64,000 bases of DNA, from NCBI GenBank assembly GCA_019188255.1, contig JAETXT010000006.1, forward strand, positions 5,394,001-5,458,000, written 5' to 3'. The position numbers were made by a program, and so were the translations under genes. Numbering within the stretch: the stretch's first letter is position 1; each line of letters starts with the position of its first letter. This stretch comes from Verticillium longisporum (taxonomy: Eukaryota > Ascomycota > Sordariomycetes > Glomerellales > Plectosphaerellaceae). Positions 1-12,132 of the stretch are shown one piece after another. The notes beneath the pieces are model-generated. The model was not told where the DNA came from and ran no database searches. It saw nothing but the letters and a program-made list of their open reading frames with translations.

Positions 1-331
1 AACCGCGGTGGCTCTCAGCCCAGCCGTTTGGGTTGATGACCTTGTCGTCGGAGGTCCACCGGAACTCAATAGGGCTGCCCGCATCAATCTTGGCGTAGTT
101 CTTGGAGGGTTGCGAGCCGCGGCGGCAGACAAAGTCGGGGCTGGAGATGTCCATCTCAGGGCCCTCATTTTGGGTCGTGAAAGACCAGCCAATGGCATTC
201 GGGGCCTTGTCGACCTGCCAGTAGTTGTAACCTTCATAGTTGTTGCCGCTCAGATAGAAAGTACTGAGGTATCCGTGAGCTGCGGCCTGGGAGACCAGGA
301 CCGCCATGCTGAGTGCAACAGAACGAAGCAT
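1..331 (-). CDS. AA9 lytic polysaccharide monooxygenase, 5' part only
   Basis: The gene starts at 331 and runs off the left edge, so about 110 N-terminal residues are visible. A signal peptide of roughly 18 residues ends in SQAAA, and the mature chain would begin HGYLST. That puts a histidine at position 1, as needed for the copper-binding histidine brace of AA9 (former GH61) enzymes. Later segments SSPDFVCRRG and NGWAESHRG match the family, where the second brace histidine lies in the SH motif. These secreted copper enzymes cleave cellulose or hemicellulose oxidatively and work with glycoside hydrolases such as those found downstream. The C-terminal half and any CBM1 module are outside the window. 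No intron is needed in the visible part. The family call is confident; the substrate is not known. Confidence 0.85.
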   Translation of the reverse strand, partial: MLRSVALSMAVLVSQAAAHGYLSTFYLSGNNYEGYNYWQVDKAPNAIGWSFTTQNEGPEMDISSPDFVCRRGSQPSKNYAKIDAGSPIEFRWTSDDKVINPNGWAESHRG

Positions 332-1374
332 CTTGGCTTTCAAAAGGGTGATCAACTATTTTGTGATAGACTGAACTCAAGATGAGAGCCGAATGATGAG
401 ATCGAGATGCAGACTCCGATACTGACAAAAGCCCACGACCTGGGCGCGTATTTATATCATCACCTGTAGGTCCATGTCGACTCGGTCTTGAGGACTTCGA
501 TATGTTGAAGGATCATAGGCCTGTCAGCCCATCCAGTCTCGACTCTTGAGTACGTATTCTCTTCCACCAATCACGATAGTGCGCCAACGACCTCAGCGTC
601 AAGACCAAGTAATTGTGGCATGAGTCTCATACGTGAGCTCTAGCGAGAGTCGTGGTCCAGCCCGACATCGAGCGGCTCCCGTCTAAGAATATGTCAGTTC
701 GGGCGGAAGGGTTGCCCGATGAAGCTAGACGAACCAGTAGCCACGATCCTACCCGGAGTTCCTGAGCCTACGCGCCTGCACGTGAAGGTTGCAGTCAAGT
801 CATTCCGTGCGGGTTTGTTCTCCCTCACCAATCTGGAGCTGCTGTGGCAATCTTGGCATATTTGAAAAAAATGCAAGCACGGTGATGCCAAGGCCGCTTC
901 CTTCGCCAAGATTCAGAAAGCGATGGATACCGGGGGTCTAGTCCAAAAGAGCAGGTGATGGATGCTTAACCTTGCATTAGGCGACATGGGTGACCAATCG
1001 AGAAAAGGGTAATCACCACGCAGTGTAGACGCCTAGGGACGGAACACAATCCTTTGACAACAGGTTGTCACGCCTCATTGGATAGGTTCTTCTCGGCAGA
1101 TCGACGTCGGCTCGCTTGCATTTAGGCATACCGCCCTGGCCATCCATCGGGTCCGTCCGAGAATCCTTTGTACCGGATACCGTTTTCTCTTTCATGCGAA
1201 AAGGGCGAAATTGCATGATTTCTCCGAGTTCCCCCACGTGAGGTTTTGCGAATGAGACAATCGTGGCGAGCCTCCCATAATTTCAATATGCAGAAAGCGG
1301 CCTGGAAGAGTCGTTTCGAGACGAGCAAGATAGGCTGTACTTGAGGTGATATTCCGACTGAATTATTTCCTTTA
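332..1374. other. Intergenic: AA9 promoter and GH27 3' flank
   Basis: Apart from the TATA box I see no gene here. The short open frames are not conserved-looking and lie on both strands. Confidence 0.6.
449..456 (-). promoter_or_regulatory. TATA box of the AA9 gene
   Basis: The minus strand reads TATAAATA about 120 bases upstream of the AA9 start codon, a normal spacing for a fungal core promoter. Confidence 0.5.
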
Positions 1375-2820
1375 CTAGCAAGAAAGCAGCAACACCTTGG
1401 TTTGGTCCTGTGCCACCTCCTGGAGGGTAATACTTTCTTTCCCAGATACCAGATCTTTATCCTCCCAAACATCTCTGACACGGACATTACCGTTTTTGCA
1501 GCCCTGGAACCCAGGGAGTTTCGACCATGGCAGCTCAATATCAGCAGTGTGGTTCACCACGTTGTAATTCAGAGCAAGCGCAACATGGTTGTACCTTTTG
1601 TACTTCACAGGTCCAGCCCAGACCTGGATTTCGTCCTCTTTGGAGAGTTCGGCTACGTAAGAGACAGCTACCCCGAGGTCATCTTGGTTGATTCCAATGA
1701 TCTCTTTCTTCAATAACACATCAAGAGAAGATCTTCTGATTGTTGTGATGTCCGCACCAATGATGAGAGGGCTTTTCAAGGCTGCCCAGAAGCTTAGGTG
1801 GGTCTGATCCTGGTGGAGTGTGAAGTTGCGGTTGACGCCGACCTCGAGCATGTCCATATCAGCTTACTCTGGGTTAGCTCTCCGTCATCCCCAGCAATCT
1901 TTCGAATAAAAGACGTACCCCAGGAGCCCTTCTTCTGGAATCCAGAGATCTCGCGCATCTTGCGGATCATGGTCAGAACACTAACCCCAGCGTAGCCAGT
2001 GTTGAGACAGTAGGCAGTTTTGCAGACGGAGTTCCCATCATCGCGAAACTTGGCGTGGATGTCCCCAGACATTCTGTAAGAATCAGTGAACTGGTCGGCC
2101 CAGTACCAGGGCCACTGGTGGCCCCATTGGCAAACAGCGTAGAAGATGTCGCGACCTGTGTTCTTCAAAGCTCGGGACATGATTTGAAAGCGCTCCTGGA
2201 CTGGTCGGGTGTTGCCGTAGAATCCTCCGCAGTTATCGTACTGTCTGATTAGTTGACGCTTCTGACTGAGGAGATCAAGCTTACCTTCAAATAATCCATA
2301 CCCCAGTCTGCGTACGTTTGGGCGTCGAGTTCTTCATAACCCAGACTGCCTGGTTGGAAACCACAACCGAATATTCCGGCATCACTGGCATGAATTAGCA
2401 AAAGGCTTCTGTTCAGCTGGTGGATCTTGATCTACCTGTATAAGCCAAACTTAAGACCCTTCTCGTGGACCTCATCGGCAAGTACCTTGAGCCCGGAGGG
2501 AAAGCGCGTGGCATTGGCTTGTTGTCTCCCATCCGGACCTCTGGTAAGATTTTGCCAGCCATCATCCATGACTAGGTACGTGTAGCCAGCATCACGAAGT
2601 CCAGTATCCACTAAAGCTTGCGCGGTTCCTTCGACAATTGTCTGGTTGATTCCGAGCTTGAAGGTGTTCCACGAGTTCCACCCTGCCCAAAGATGAGTAA
2701 AGTTTCTTACACGGAGAAATGAGGATTGCACGTACCCATTTGTGGCCTTTGGGCTCTCTTGAAAGGACCGGTCAGCCCGAAAACGGGAGCGACTGTTGCG
2801 AGAGCGTAGAACCAGAGCAT
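1375..2820 (-). CDS. GH27 alpha-galactosidase, five exons
   Basis: The start at 2820 gives a hydrophobic leader, [15 protein letters not shown], so the enzyme is probably secreted. Exons join cleanly: ...[10 protein letters not shown], ...[12 protein letters not shown], ...[16 protein letters not shown], ...[12 protein letters not shown]. The joined product is about 415 residues, normal for GH27. Family hallmarks are GWNSWNTF near the N terminus, [14 protein letters not shown], the nucleophile aspartate in KYDNC, the expected acid/base aspartate in SYRMSGDI, and [10 protein letters not shown]-terminal beta domain follows the barrel (IELPWSKL onwards). It should release terminal alpha-galactose from galactomannan or raffinose-type sugars. 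The intron before ADMDMLEVG uses acceptor AAG|CT. The gene is convergent with nothing nearby and lies among other cell-wall enzymes. Confidence 0.87.
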
Positions 2821-3406
2821 GGTGATCGTGAGAAATTGCGCTGGCTGCCGAGTGGACTTTGAACCCATTTTCTCCTTGTTCAAAGTCCACTATGGTCTTA
2901 TACAAGCCAGCCGTACATGCGGCTTTCATCCCATGTATGACTGGTCAATTGACCGGATGGATGGTACCGCATCATTTGTCCCTTTCCCCACATCTGGACT
3001 CCCCTACTCCGCCCCGGATTCTCAATTTGACCCCGCGATGAGCCCGGGGTAAGTCCCGGACGGGCCCCGAATGATAGATCGACGCGGCATGTTCCTTCTT
3101 TAAGCGACATCGCCCCTCATAATATTCCTAATGACATGGAAAAGGTGTGCGTGCCCTGAAGCTTAACTAGATCCCTCTCCGTGAAACGGGCCGCCGCAAG
3201 ATCTCATGGGGGTTAGATTGGGTATCAGAGCCTACACCTTGTTTTTGCAGACAGTCTGAGGTTTACTCCAGGGTGGTGTCCCATATATCACTTCCTAGAC
3301 AGCTATATTTTCCAGCCAACCGCTCTGCAGCAACTTGAGTCTGCCAGCCATTGAGATCTATATATTCGAATCCCTTTTCCCCTCGCCTCTTTATCGAAGC
3401 CATAGG
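2821..3406. other. Divergent promoter region, GH27 / fasciclin
   Basis: This spacer separates two divergently transcribed genes. No open frame here looks coding and I recognise no specific site. Confidence 0.5.
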
Positions 3407-4163
3407 ATGCGTCCCTCCAACGTGATTATTTCATCTCTGTTCGGCGCCGTGTGCAGCGCCGAAGTAGTGGATCGAAAGCAACTCGCCTACGCTCCGACGC
3501 CGGAGGGAACATGGACCGTCCCCAAGGTTCAAGGAAAGACAACACTCCTTGACTTCATCAACTCCCGATCAGATCTCACAACACTGGCCAAACTCTTGAA
3601 AGAACCAGCCGGTGAGTTGAGCACACCACCTCCCCCAACTATGTCTATACTCACTCCACCAAGGCTTCACGACGGCATTCGACACCGTTCCTAGCTGGGA
3701 CTTTACCTTCTTCGCCCCTTCGAACGAGGCTTTCAACAATACCGGCCAATATTTCGACACCTACGCCGCGACGGCCAAGGGAAAATGGTGGCTCGGCAAC
3801 CTCCTGCAGCACCACTACATTCCCAACACAAAGGTCGCCAGCTCGACCTTCAACACGACGAAGACGCGCTTGCAGACGGGAACGTACCTCTTCATCGGCA
3901 CGCAGGTCGTCGACGGAACTCTAACGTTGAATGGCGTTTCCAAGGTCACTGAGTCTGACCTAGCAGTGGAAAGGGTAGGAATTAACCAGATCGTGGGCCT
4001 CTTGGAACAAGTTTTGCTAATCGATCCCAACGAGAAGGGCGTCGTGCATATTATTGATCGAATCCTGGATCCCTCGGCGCAGGTGTACGAGGGGGATATT
4101 GCCAGGGCACCGCAGAGGTTCATTGCGGGGAGTTGTTCGAACCCCGCGCTGCCGTACTGCTGA
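3407..4163 (+). CDS. Secreted FAS1 (fasciclin) domain protein
   Basis: The start at 3407 gives a signal peptide (MRPSNVIISSLFGAVCSA) and is preferred over an upstream in-frame ATG at 3335. One intron, 3612-3663, joins ...KEPAG|FTTAFDT. The product is 234 residues. The single FAS1 domain runs from about residue 45 to 215, with TTLLDFINSR, the fasciclin core WDFTFFAPSNEAF, and the second conserved block VVHIIDRIL. FAS1 proteins are secreted or wall-associated and mediate adhesion. No GPI signal is seen: the chain ends SCSNPALPYC, with a cysteine pair that may form a disulfide. Ligand and role are unknown. Confidence 0.8.
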
Positions 4164-5064
4164 GACGAGGAGCTATAACTGGAGCTCATCCTTCTCGTGC
4201 TCGTCGATAGCTGATACTCTGCAAATAGCCATGAATCATGTACACCAAAACTTGAGTAGGCAGGGATTTTTGCAATAATAGATTGTGGTTGGAATATGCT
4301 TGATAAAGCAAAGTGTGGGATTCACGTCATGAGATGCATACATATGGGGGTTTATCATCACGGCCATTTGATCCATCGTTGCAGATATCATGCAGAGGGC
4401 TCTTGGTTGCGGCTGAATACATACCGTTCTTTAGTCAAGGGTTCCATTTGCTTGTTCGAAACATCACTATTAACCTTTTAAAAGTTATAGACTTTGCTAA
4501 AGTGAGTTGAAAAGCATCATAAAGCTGCCCTTAGTACTTAGTGTCTGCCGTCAATTGCTATATATAGGATAGGAAACACTCGATGCTCGGCCCTGTCTAT
4601 CTGCCTCATTGGCATTTTACTCCTATATTTGTACCCTGAGCTGCTTGTTTCCAAGTGCTATACAGATGCCTCCAAGCATTTAAAGGATACAATAGAGAGA
4701 AATCATGTGCCACTTGATAGTTGAACCTGTGTATATGTTCAGGCCCATCCCACTGACATCTGAAACTTACAGCTTGTAGGCCATTCCCTGCTGAACCAAC
4801 CAGCTGCCGCATGTAAGCTACAAGGACGTATCATGTGTTTCCATTGCATGTGGGGGAAAGGCCTAGGAAAGTTGCAGAAAATTACAATTGACCTGAGGCC
4901 GAACATGCTTGAACCAATGTATTGGAAAATCTTGACTTTTCTTAGCTGTAGGACGCTCCGGCGCGGTATGGATAAGACACTCCTGTATCCACTTCTGCAG
5001 GAGGAATACATTAGACCCGATCGATACACCGCCTTAAAAATAGCCTGAAAGGTCTCGTGCAGAT
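4164..5064. other. Convergent intergenic region, fasciclin / MFS
   Basis: This is the shared 3' space of two convergent genes. It is AT-richer than the flanking genes and has no supported open frame. Confidence 0.6.
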
Positions 5065-6806
5065 CTAGAAGACATAGCGGAAATCGGGGTTCTCCTTGTC
5101 TGTGAGATCCGCGAAAGCGTTGCTGTGCGTAATCTTCTCCTCACCAGCCTTCTGCAATGTTTCGGCTTCGCCAGCGGTAGCAACGGCGGCACGCTTACCC
5201 TTGTTGCGGCGGGTAAGTAGGAAACGCATAACAACAAGAATGACGTTGAAGATTGCATAGAGGCAGAAGTGGACAGTGAAACCGGTACGATACCGGGGCG
5301 CGTCCCATGCTTGGAAGATCTGGGGGGCAGTCATGTTGCCAGCTGCCCAGCCGATGAAGCACATGGTGAGTGTGGTAGACTTCTTGGACTCTGGTGAAAT
5401 GTTAATTGAGGCGGTGTGGTAAATTCAAACGATTTTACGTACGGCCGGCGACGTTGCGCGAAATGAGGGAAAAGACCAGATTGCCCTCGGCGAGGAAGAA
5501 CTGAGTGCAGTAGAAGGCAATCAGGAGACCGACGCGATTCGAGGACGTTGGGACAATGCTGTATATGACAGCCGTGCCGATGATGGCGGGGAACGACCAA
5601 GCCTGGAAATTGTTACTTGAAAGCATGACGTGAGGATTTCGGGTTAACTCACATGCATGGTAAATGCAGTCTGTTGAGTGCGCTGCGCAGTAAAAGCGGC
5701 AGAAATCATGATGATGATGGTGATGGCACCCTGGGCAATGTTGAGCAACTGAGTCTCAAACACGGTGAAGCCAAATCCACTAATGATTAGGTTGGAGAAG
5801 ACACCAAGACCACCAATAATTAGAGTCGAAGTAACCTGAAGCAGGACGTAGCACCAAGTGACAGGGTCAGAGACAGCCTCAATGACTTGGTGGCGTTTAT
5901 AGGTCTTGTTCTGAATGCCCGTCTCGTTCGCGCGGACGCGCTCAATGAGCAGCCTCTTTGTGTCTTCGTCGAAGCACTTTGCCTTCATGGGCGAATCGGG
6001 TAGAAACCAGCCGACAAAAACTGCCCAGACACAGGTGGCGATTCCCAGAACCATGAAGAGCATTTGCCACGACCTCATGACGGCTCCATCGTAGTGACTG
6101 GCACCATAGGCAATGAGGCCAGCGACCATGAGCTGAACACCGGTCATGCAGTACCAGAGCGAAGTCAGGACGGCTTGCTCTTCGCGTCGCCACCACATAG
6201 CTGTCATGATGATGAAGGCTGGCTGCACGCACGATTCGAACATACCAAGCAAGAATCGGACCGCCATCAGTGAGCCAAAGTTCTCCGCAGCAGCAGAGCA
6301 AGCAATGACGACACCCCAGCAAAAGATATTGACTGAAAGGTACTTGGCCACGGGAAGCTTCTGAAGAAGGAGGTTGGTCGGGTATTCACCGAACAGGACA
6401 CCCATATAGAGTATAGTGCCGAGCCAACTGAACTGCTGGCCGTGGAGGTTCGCATCTTGCCGAATGCCCATGATGGAGGCGAAGCCCAAGGTGCCTTTGT
6501 CAAGAGACTGGCAAAAATAGGTGCCAAGCATGCAGACGAGAATGCGTCTGTTGACGGTCCAGAACAACTTCTTGTTCGTCTTTTCGTCGATATAAATGGC
6601 TTCACCGCCAGCGTACGCAGCGGTCTACCAGATCAGCGTGGTTCGTCCAGAATCAGCTCGTCATGGGGTATGGAGCTCACCTCTTGGTCCTGGTCAGCAT
6701 GATGGCTATCGAGATGCTGCGAAGAAAGCGGGGCTGGGGTGATGGAGTTCTCGTCAGCCTCCCGTCGAGCGGCGGTTGGAGCAAAGTCAGACTTGGTGTC
6801 GGCCAT
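5065..6806 (-). CDS. MFS transporter, allantoate permease (anion:cation symporter) type
   Basis: The start at 6806 has a good context (GCCATGGCC). Exon joins are ...QDQE|TAAYAGGEAIY, ...TAFTMH|AWSF and ...RNVAG|..., giving about 510 residues. A hydrophilic N tail is followed by twelve predicted membrane segments. Features of the Dal5/Tna1-like group include the LDKGTLGFASIMGI loop after helix 1, LGMFESCVQPAFIIMTAMWW, and the C-terminal NPDFRYVF. Members import small organic anions such as allantoate, nicotinate, pantothenate or sugar acids; the substrate here cannot be read from sequence. It is divergent from the Zn2Cys6 regulator across about 1 kb, an arrangement common for a transporter and its regulator. 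With GH88 next door, an unsaturated uronate is one possible cargo, but that is speculation. Confidence 0.83.
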
Positions 6807-7834
6807 GGCGAGGATTTGGCTGTTCAAAGGGCAGAGCGGTTATGTGCGCCTAAGTTTCCGGGTTTGTGTACCGAAAATAAGCGAAGAGATGCTCTAAGAG
6901 TGATGCCGATGATCCGATCCTAACGCATTAAGACGAGGAAGATCGTTCCAGAGGCTTCCTTCTATATTTCGCAACTACTCACGGTAATGACCTCCCAACG
7001 CATACCTCGTGGAACGGTATAGTACGGACATCGGTCCTGACGATGGAACGAAGAGCCGAGCCTACAGACCGAGCAAGGATGATGGCCATGTGCACGGTCG
7101 TGCATGGCGCGCTGAGAAGGAGGGGAAAGGGAGGTTGCTCTGAAGCTTAACCAGGGTTGATGATGTTCGGAGATGTGTCCGGGACTTCACCCGGCGGCCG
7201 GAGGTGGTACTTGTGGCCTGAGACGTGGAGCGATGGCGGAGATTTCTGGGGATGCGGGGGATGTTTCGGGGGGAGAAGAATCTGGGGTGTTGAGAGTTCT
7301 CTCACATCATAACTGATGGGCGCGATCCAATGTCAAGCTGATCTGGGGAAATCCAATTCATGGATGATGTTCGGCTTGGGGGAATGGCTGTTGATGGCAC
7401 ACTGAGCGATGACACGCCCAGCTCCAGGGTGTGCTTGGGGCAAGGACATACCATGTAATGCACTCCGCACCTCCCCCGCAGTTGTAGCCAGGGGTTTGCC
7501 TGCCCACTGCTACTAGAGCCAATCATCCCCCAATAGCCATTCGTTAGTGGGTGGCAGCTGCCCAGCCTGATGGCCCTCCCGGCCGTTGCTTCCCCAAACA
7601 CGGCAAATAATCGCACCTTCCACCACTTTCACTCTTCCTTGTGCGCCAGTACCAATTTGGTTGTCAACTGCCAGAGTGACATGACATGGTCGGGAGGAAG
7701 GAAGCATCCTAGCCATGCGTTAACTTTCCTTCAACACCACGCTTCTCTATCTCGCTCCGTCGCGTCTCCTTTGCTCAATTACCTGTTCGATTGTCAACTT
7801 TGTTTGTTCCCTTTCCGTGCCGCCCACAACGCCA
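6807..7834. promoter_or_regulatory. Divergent promoter region, MFS / Zn2Cys6 regulator
   Basis: About 1 kb separates the start codons of the transporter and the regulator. No gene is supported inside. It is the natural place to look for the regulator's own binding sites, though I could not single out one. Confidence 0.5.
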
Positions 7835-10487
7835 ATGTCACATATGGCTGCCGTGGAGGACGATGAGCCAAATTCCAACTCGGCCGGAGAGGACTTTGTT
7901 TCCTCGAGGCCAGCCAAAAAGAGACGCCACGACACGGCGCTCAATGAAGCTGCTGATCCCGACGGGCCTGCATGTCAATCGTGTCGCAGAAAGAAGGCCA
8001 AGTGCACTAGGCGTCAGCCTTGTTCCGCCTGTGTTCGTTATAGTATGACCTTGCCCTGCCATCGTGCTCCTTGCTCACCATCTCGGAGCATCGCAAAGTC
8101 TCGCATCTGACGTGAATCTCAGACGTTGAGTGCCTCTACGATGACCGAAAGAACAAGCCGGGCCTGAGGACTGGCGCCGTTGAGAACCTCAGCCAACGCG
8201 TCGCCACGTTGGAATCCATGTTTCTCGGCCAGGGAGTTCTCTGGCAGCAGGTTTTCAACCAGCTTAGCTCGCTCACCAGCCAAGAAGATTCGAGCCCAGG
8301 TCGATCGTCCAAAGATTCTGGCTTGTCGCTCCAGGAATGCGCCTCACATTTGAAATCGACACTGTCTACCCTGGCAGAGTCCGGCCCTGTCGCCAGATCT
8401 GCTGAGCTCGATTCGTCACAGTGGCCAGAATTCCTCCAGAACACAGACACTCGCCCAACGCGACCCAGCGGCGACGCCTGCAAGCGCTGTTTGGCCCTCC
8501 CATACCACGACTCCGCTTCGTTGCCTCCAACAGATCTGGTGGATTCCCTGGTTGATATCTATTTCGCGAACCTGCACCCCTGGATACCCATGCTTCATGT
8601 TCGTGAATTTAGGGAGCGCATGGCTGACGCTGCTGAGCGCCCTCGGCTGCGAAACATTTTCCAGGCCATTGTTTCGACTTGTGCTCGGTTTTCAGATGAT
8701 GCACGTCTCGGTTCGCCGGAAACAAAGGCGCAAATGACCAAGAGATACCGACAGGCCGTCATTGTGGAGAGCATGGAGTCGTTTTCTGTAGAGAACCTAC
8801 AAGCACTCATCATCTGCGCTTTCGATACGGTTAGCTGGCTGTTCTGTCCCAATATCAAATGACTGAGTACTGACACAAGTTCAGATTGGAAGCGGACGTG
8901 GTCCATCAGCTTGGGTTTGTTTGCCTCGCGCTTTCCTCTCGGGCTCTCGCTAACAAGAAACTCAGTCTATCGTTGGCAGCATGACACGAACAGTAGAACA
9001 ACTCCAACTCAGTGTCGAAGAAGATCAAACACCGCCCGCGAGAGCATTGATTAAACGAATTGCGTTTCTGAAGCCATGCAAGACTTGGGTCGAACTGGAG
9101 GAACGACGGCGTGTCTTCTGGAATACATTTCTTCTGGACCGCTTTTGTAGCATCGCAACCGGCTGGAACTTCTCCTTAACAAGTGCCGACGTCAAGAGAA
9201 GGCTTCCATGTGAGGGCGCACTTTGGGAAGCAGGCCATCCTCTGCAGACACCAACACCGTATTTCGGAGTTGCCGACCCTTCAAGTGGTACAAATGGGCC
9301 ATTACCAGCTGCTCGCCCCGAAGGCGAAGCCCAGGATTCGATAGGAGGGTTTGCTTACTGTATCGAGGCAACAGAGAGCTTGAGCCTCGTCACATCATTC
9401 TTTCTACAACAAGCAGTCGATGTGACAAAGCCACAAGAGGTGCAGATGTGGCTGCTCAAGTTCAAGCAGCTTGACTTGCGCCTTGTTCAGTAGGTCAACC
9501 TTTCGGGAGCTCCTGGACGTTGACGAGCATGAATAGCCCAACTGACTGGGACACAGATGGAAGATCTTCCTTCCAGAGCAATGGCGAGAGGCCTGCGCAC
9601 TCAATTGCGATGGTATTCTTGACCCCAACCTAACTCTTGCGCACATATCACACAATACGGCTGTGGTGCTTCTTCATCAAGGCATCGCGTATCCGGCCCC
9701 GGATTGGCAAACGAGTGGCCTCAGACTCCCGTCCGCATCCAGCTCAGAGACATGTCTGGCAGCAGCAACAGAGGTGGCAATCATTGCAGAGAAGTTCTTG
9801 CAAGGATCGACGGCACTTACGAACCCTCAGTTTGCATTCTGCCTGTTCATTTGCGGACGCATGTTCCTTGCCCATGCGATATACTATAGCGTTCCCTTGC
9901 CTCAAGGGTTTGATTCACTGGTCTACAGCCTCCAGGAAATGTCGAAAAGATGGAATGGGCCGGGCGACCAAGTAGATAACCTGGCTTCAAAATTCGCACG
10001 GCGCCTCGTACGGGCTCGAGAACAAGGTCATGGTATGCTTGATCTCAGCCATTCCGTTTATTTCGACGAGACAAAACCTGAGGGAGACCCTACACCCGAT
10101 GTCCGCACCGCCATGCCCAACATGTCGCATAGCATGGTAATTGGACAACCCAATATGGAGAACCAGGACGGATTTGGGCCATACCAGGCAATAAATGACT
10201 ACGACCAGGACGCTTCACCGGACAGTATTTCCCTCGCTTTTCCTCCATTGCCTGTCTCCTTCTACAATCAACAGGGAAGCAGAGGCCCCACCGCGGCGGC
10301 ATCGCCAGTAGCAGGAAACGCACTTCCAACGAGCCATCGATTTGAAAATGGTGCCCCCGTCAATGGCGTGGGGCCTTCATCCATGGAAGAGTTCGGGGAC
10401 CTCAGCACATATCTTGACTACTCTTTTCTTCCTGCACAGAGGATTAGCGTCTTTTCCGGGCTGACAGAGAAGAACCCACAAGAATGA
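7835..10487 (+). CDS. Zn2Cys6 fungal transcription factor
   Basis: Starting at 7835 (MSHMAAVEDDE), the product is about 800 residues from five exons. A basic nuclear-localisation patch (PAKKRRHD, residues 27-34) precedes the binuclear zinc cluster, with cysteines at about 47, 50, 57, 63, 66 and 72. The last cysteine comes after the first intron (CVRY|NVECLYD). A linker/coiled segment follows (LSQRVATLESMF). The middle homology region starts near VDIYFANLHPWIPMLH and contains RRRVFWNTFLLDRF. A 30-base microexon near 8885-8914 encodes IGSGRGPSAW. The C terminus is acidic and Pro/Ser-rich. Such proteins regulate local catabolic or secondary-metabolism genes. Its neighbours suggest control of carbohydrate use, which is inference. 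Confidence 0.85.
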
Positions 10488-10580
10488 GCACGACATGTAA
10501 GATCAGGACGTCGTCGCAGATGGATAATTGAATCTACATTATTCAAACCAAATTGACCCAACCTGAGGTCAGCAAATGAT

Positions 10581-12132
10581 CTAGACACCGCCCATCAACT
10601 TCACGTCCAGCCCCATCTCCAACAATTTGTTGCCGAACAGCAAGAAATAGTAATCCGCATAGACCAACCCGTGGTTTGCCCAACGTCGCGGCGCAAACTC
10701 GTAGTTGTTGATCGTGGCGCCTCCCAGGATCGTTTCGCACTCTGCCCCTATTTCAACTTCGATCCCTACAGTCTCAGTTACTTCGCCCTGTTCCACTGTT
10801 TGAATCTTCCTGTTCGCCCTGCGATAGGCGCTTGGCCCATTTATATGCTTACTCGTCACTGCACGCACGATGCTTAACGCATGCTCCAGATACCCTGATT
10901 CCTTCCCCAGGGCAACGAAAGCCTCATGGATCAGCAAAAGGCCATACGCAGCAATCACAGCAGCGCTTGTGTCCGTAGGCTGCGGGCCCTCCCCCGGTGC
11001 CCTGAAATCCCAAGGCGGGATACGACTCACAGGCAGCTCGGCCAGGAAGTACTCTGCGCACGCGACAGCCGTGTCCAGAAACTCAACCTCACGGGTCCAT
11101 CCGTACGTCTGCGCGAAGCCAGCAATAGCCCACGCTTGCCCACGAGTCCACGCCGACCCATCCGCGTGGCCCTGGTTGGTGATGCGCGCGCGGAACGCGC
11201 CTGTGTCGGGCTCAAAGACGACGACGTGGCATGTCGACGAGTCCTCGCGGACGTGGTACTTGCGTGTTGTGCGTGCGTGCTGGACCGCGGCGGCGTGCAT
11301 GGCGGCGTCACCGAGCTGAGCGGCAGCCCAGAAGAGCAGGTCGAGGTTAATCATGTTGTCGATGATGACGAGGATGCCGTCGTCGGGTGTCAGGAACGAG
11401 TAGCGCTTCGTGATGCAGACGTCCCAGGATCGCAGGCTGCCGACTCTGATATCGTAGCGGCTGTAGAGGGACCGCGCCGCCGTCAGGGTCGTCTCGTAGG
11501 CGCGGGCGTCACGGCGGAGGTCCCAGGCCGGCCGGGCCCAGGGGCATATCATGAAGCCGAGGTCGTGCGTGTTGGTGAGGAGGGCGTTGGTGTGGAGAGA
11601 CTCGGTCCACCATTTGCACGCGAACTCGAGCTGCAATGGGTGTGGTTCGGGGTCCTGTTGGTCTGCGGACCCGCCGGCACCAGAGAGGAGGGTACGAACC
11701 CGGTGGCCGTATTTCTGTTGGCGCTCGAGGAGCAGGTAGAGGGATCCAGGGAAGAAGCCACTGGTCCAGAAGTCTAGTTCGCGGTAGACATATTTGGTGC
11801 CGCCTGGCTTGGTGTATTCGGGAAAGAGGGTTGGAGGGTTTGGCTGCGAGGACAGGTGTCAGTATAAGGAGCGCTGAGGGAGATGATGACGGGAGACACG
11901 TACTGAGTTGAAGCCCTGCTGGGCGATGCCCCAGATCTTTGCGGTTACCTGAGGAGAGTAGAGCAGTGAAGCGAGGTCATCGCTCGGGGCGCTCGCGTCG
12001 GTGAGTTGCGGCGAGGAGGGTGTTGCCAGCCCAGTCCGCTGCGGCTGCGTGGGCGAGGTCTTGTTTTTCTTCTATACGTCTTTAGCACCAATACTACTCA
12101 GTAAAAGCTGGGACTTTTCCTACGGAGGGCAT
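10581..12132 (-). CDS. GH88 unsaturated glucuronyl hydrolase
   Basis: The enzyme hydrates and releases the unsaturated uronic acid left at non-reducing ends by polysaccharide lyases. Conserved GH88 blocks are FWTSGFFPGSLYLLLE, the catalytic aspartate in THDLGFM, the second catalytic aspartate in VIIDNMINLDLLFWAA, SAWTRGQAWAIAGFA, TDTSAAVIAAYGLL and the C-terminal NHGLVYADYYFLL. The last coding exon is long (from about 11845 to 10581). Upstream exons join as ...GIAQQGFNS|PNPPTLFPEY. The ATG at 12132 with a short first exon (MPS|KKNKTSP) is my best reconstruction, because no in-frame ATG exists after the stop just upstream of KKNK. No signal peptide is seen, so it is probably intracellular and acts on imported oligosaccharides. 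That fits a transporter two genes away. Confidence 0.82.

Noticed and set aside
10926..11777. 283-codon open frame on the plus strand
   Set aside because: Antisense shadow of the GH88 gene, which has clear family motifs on the other strand.
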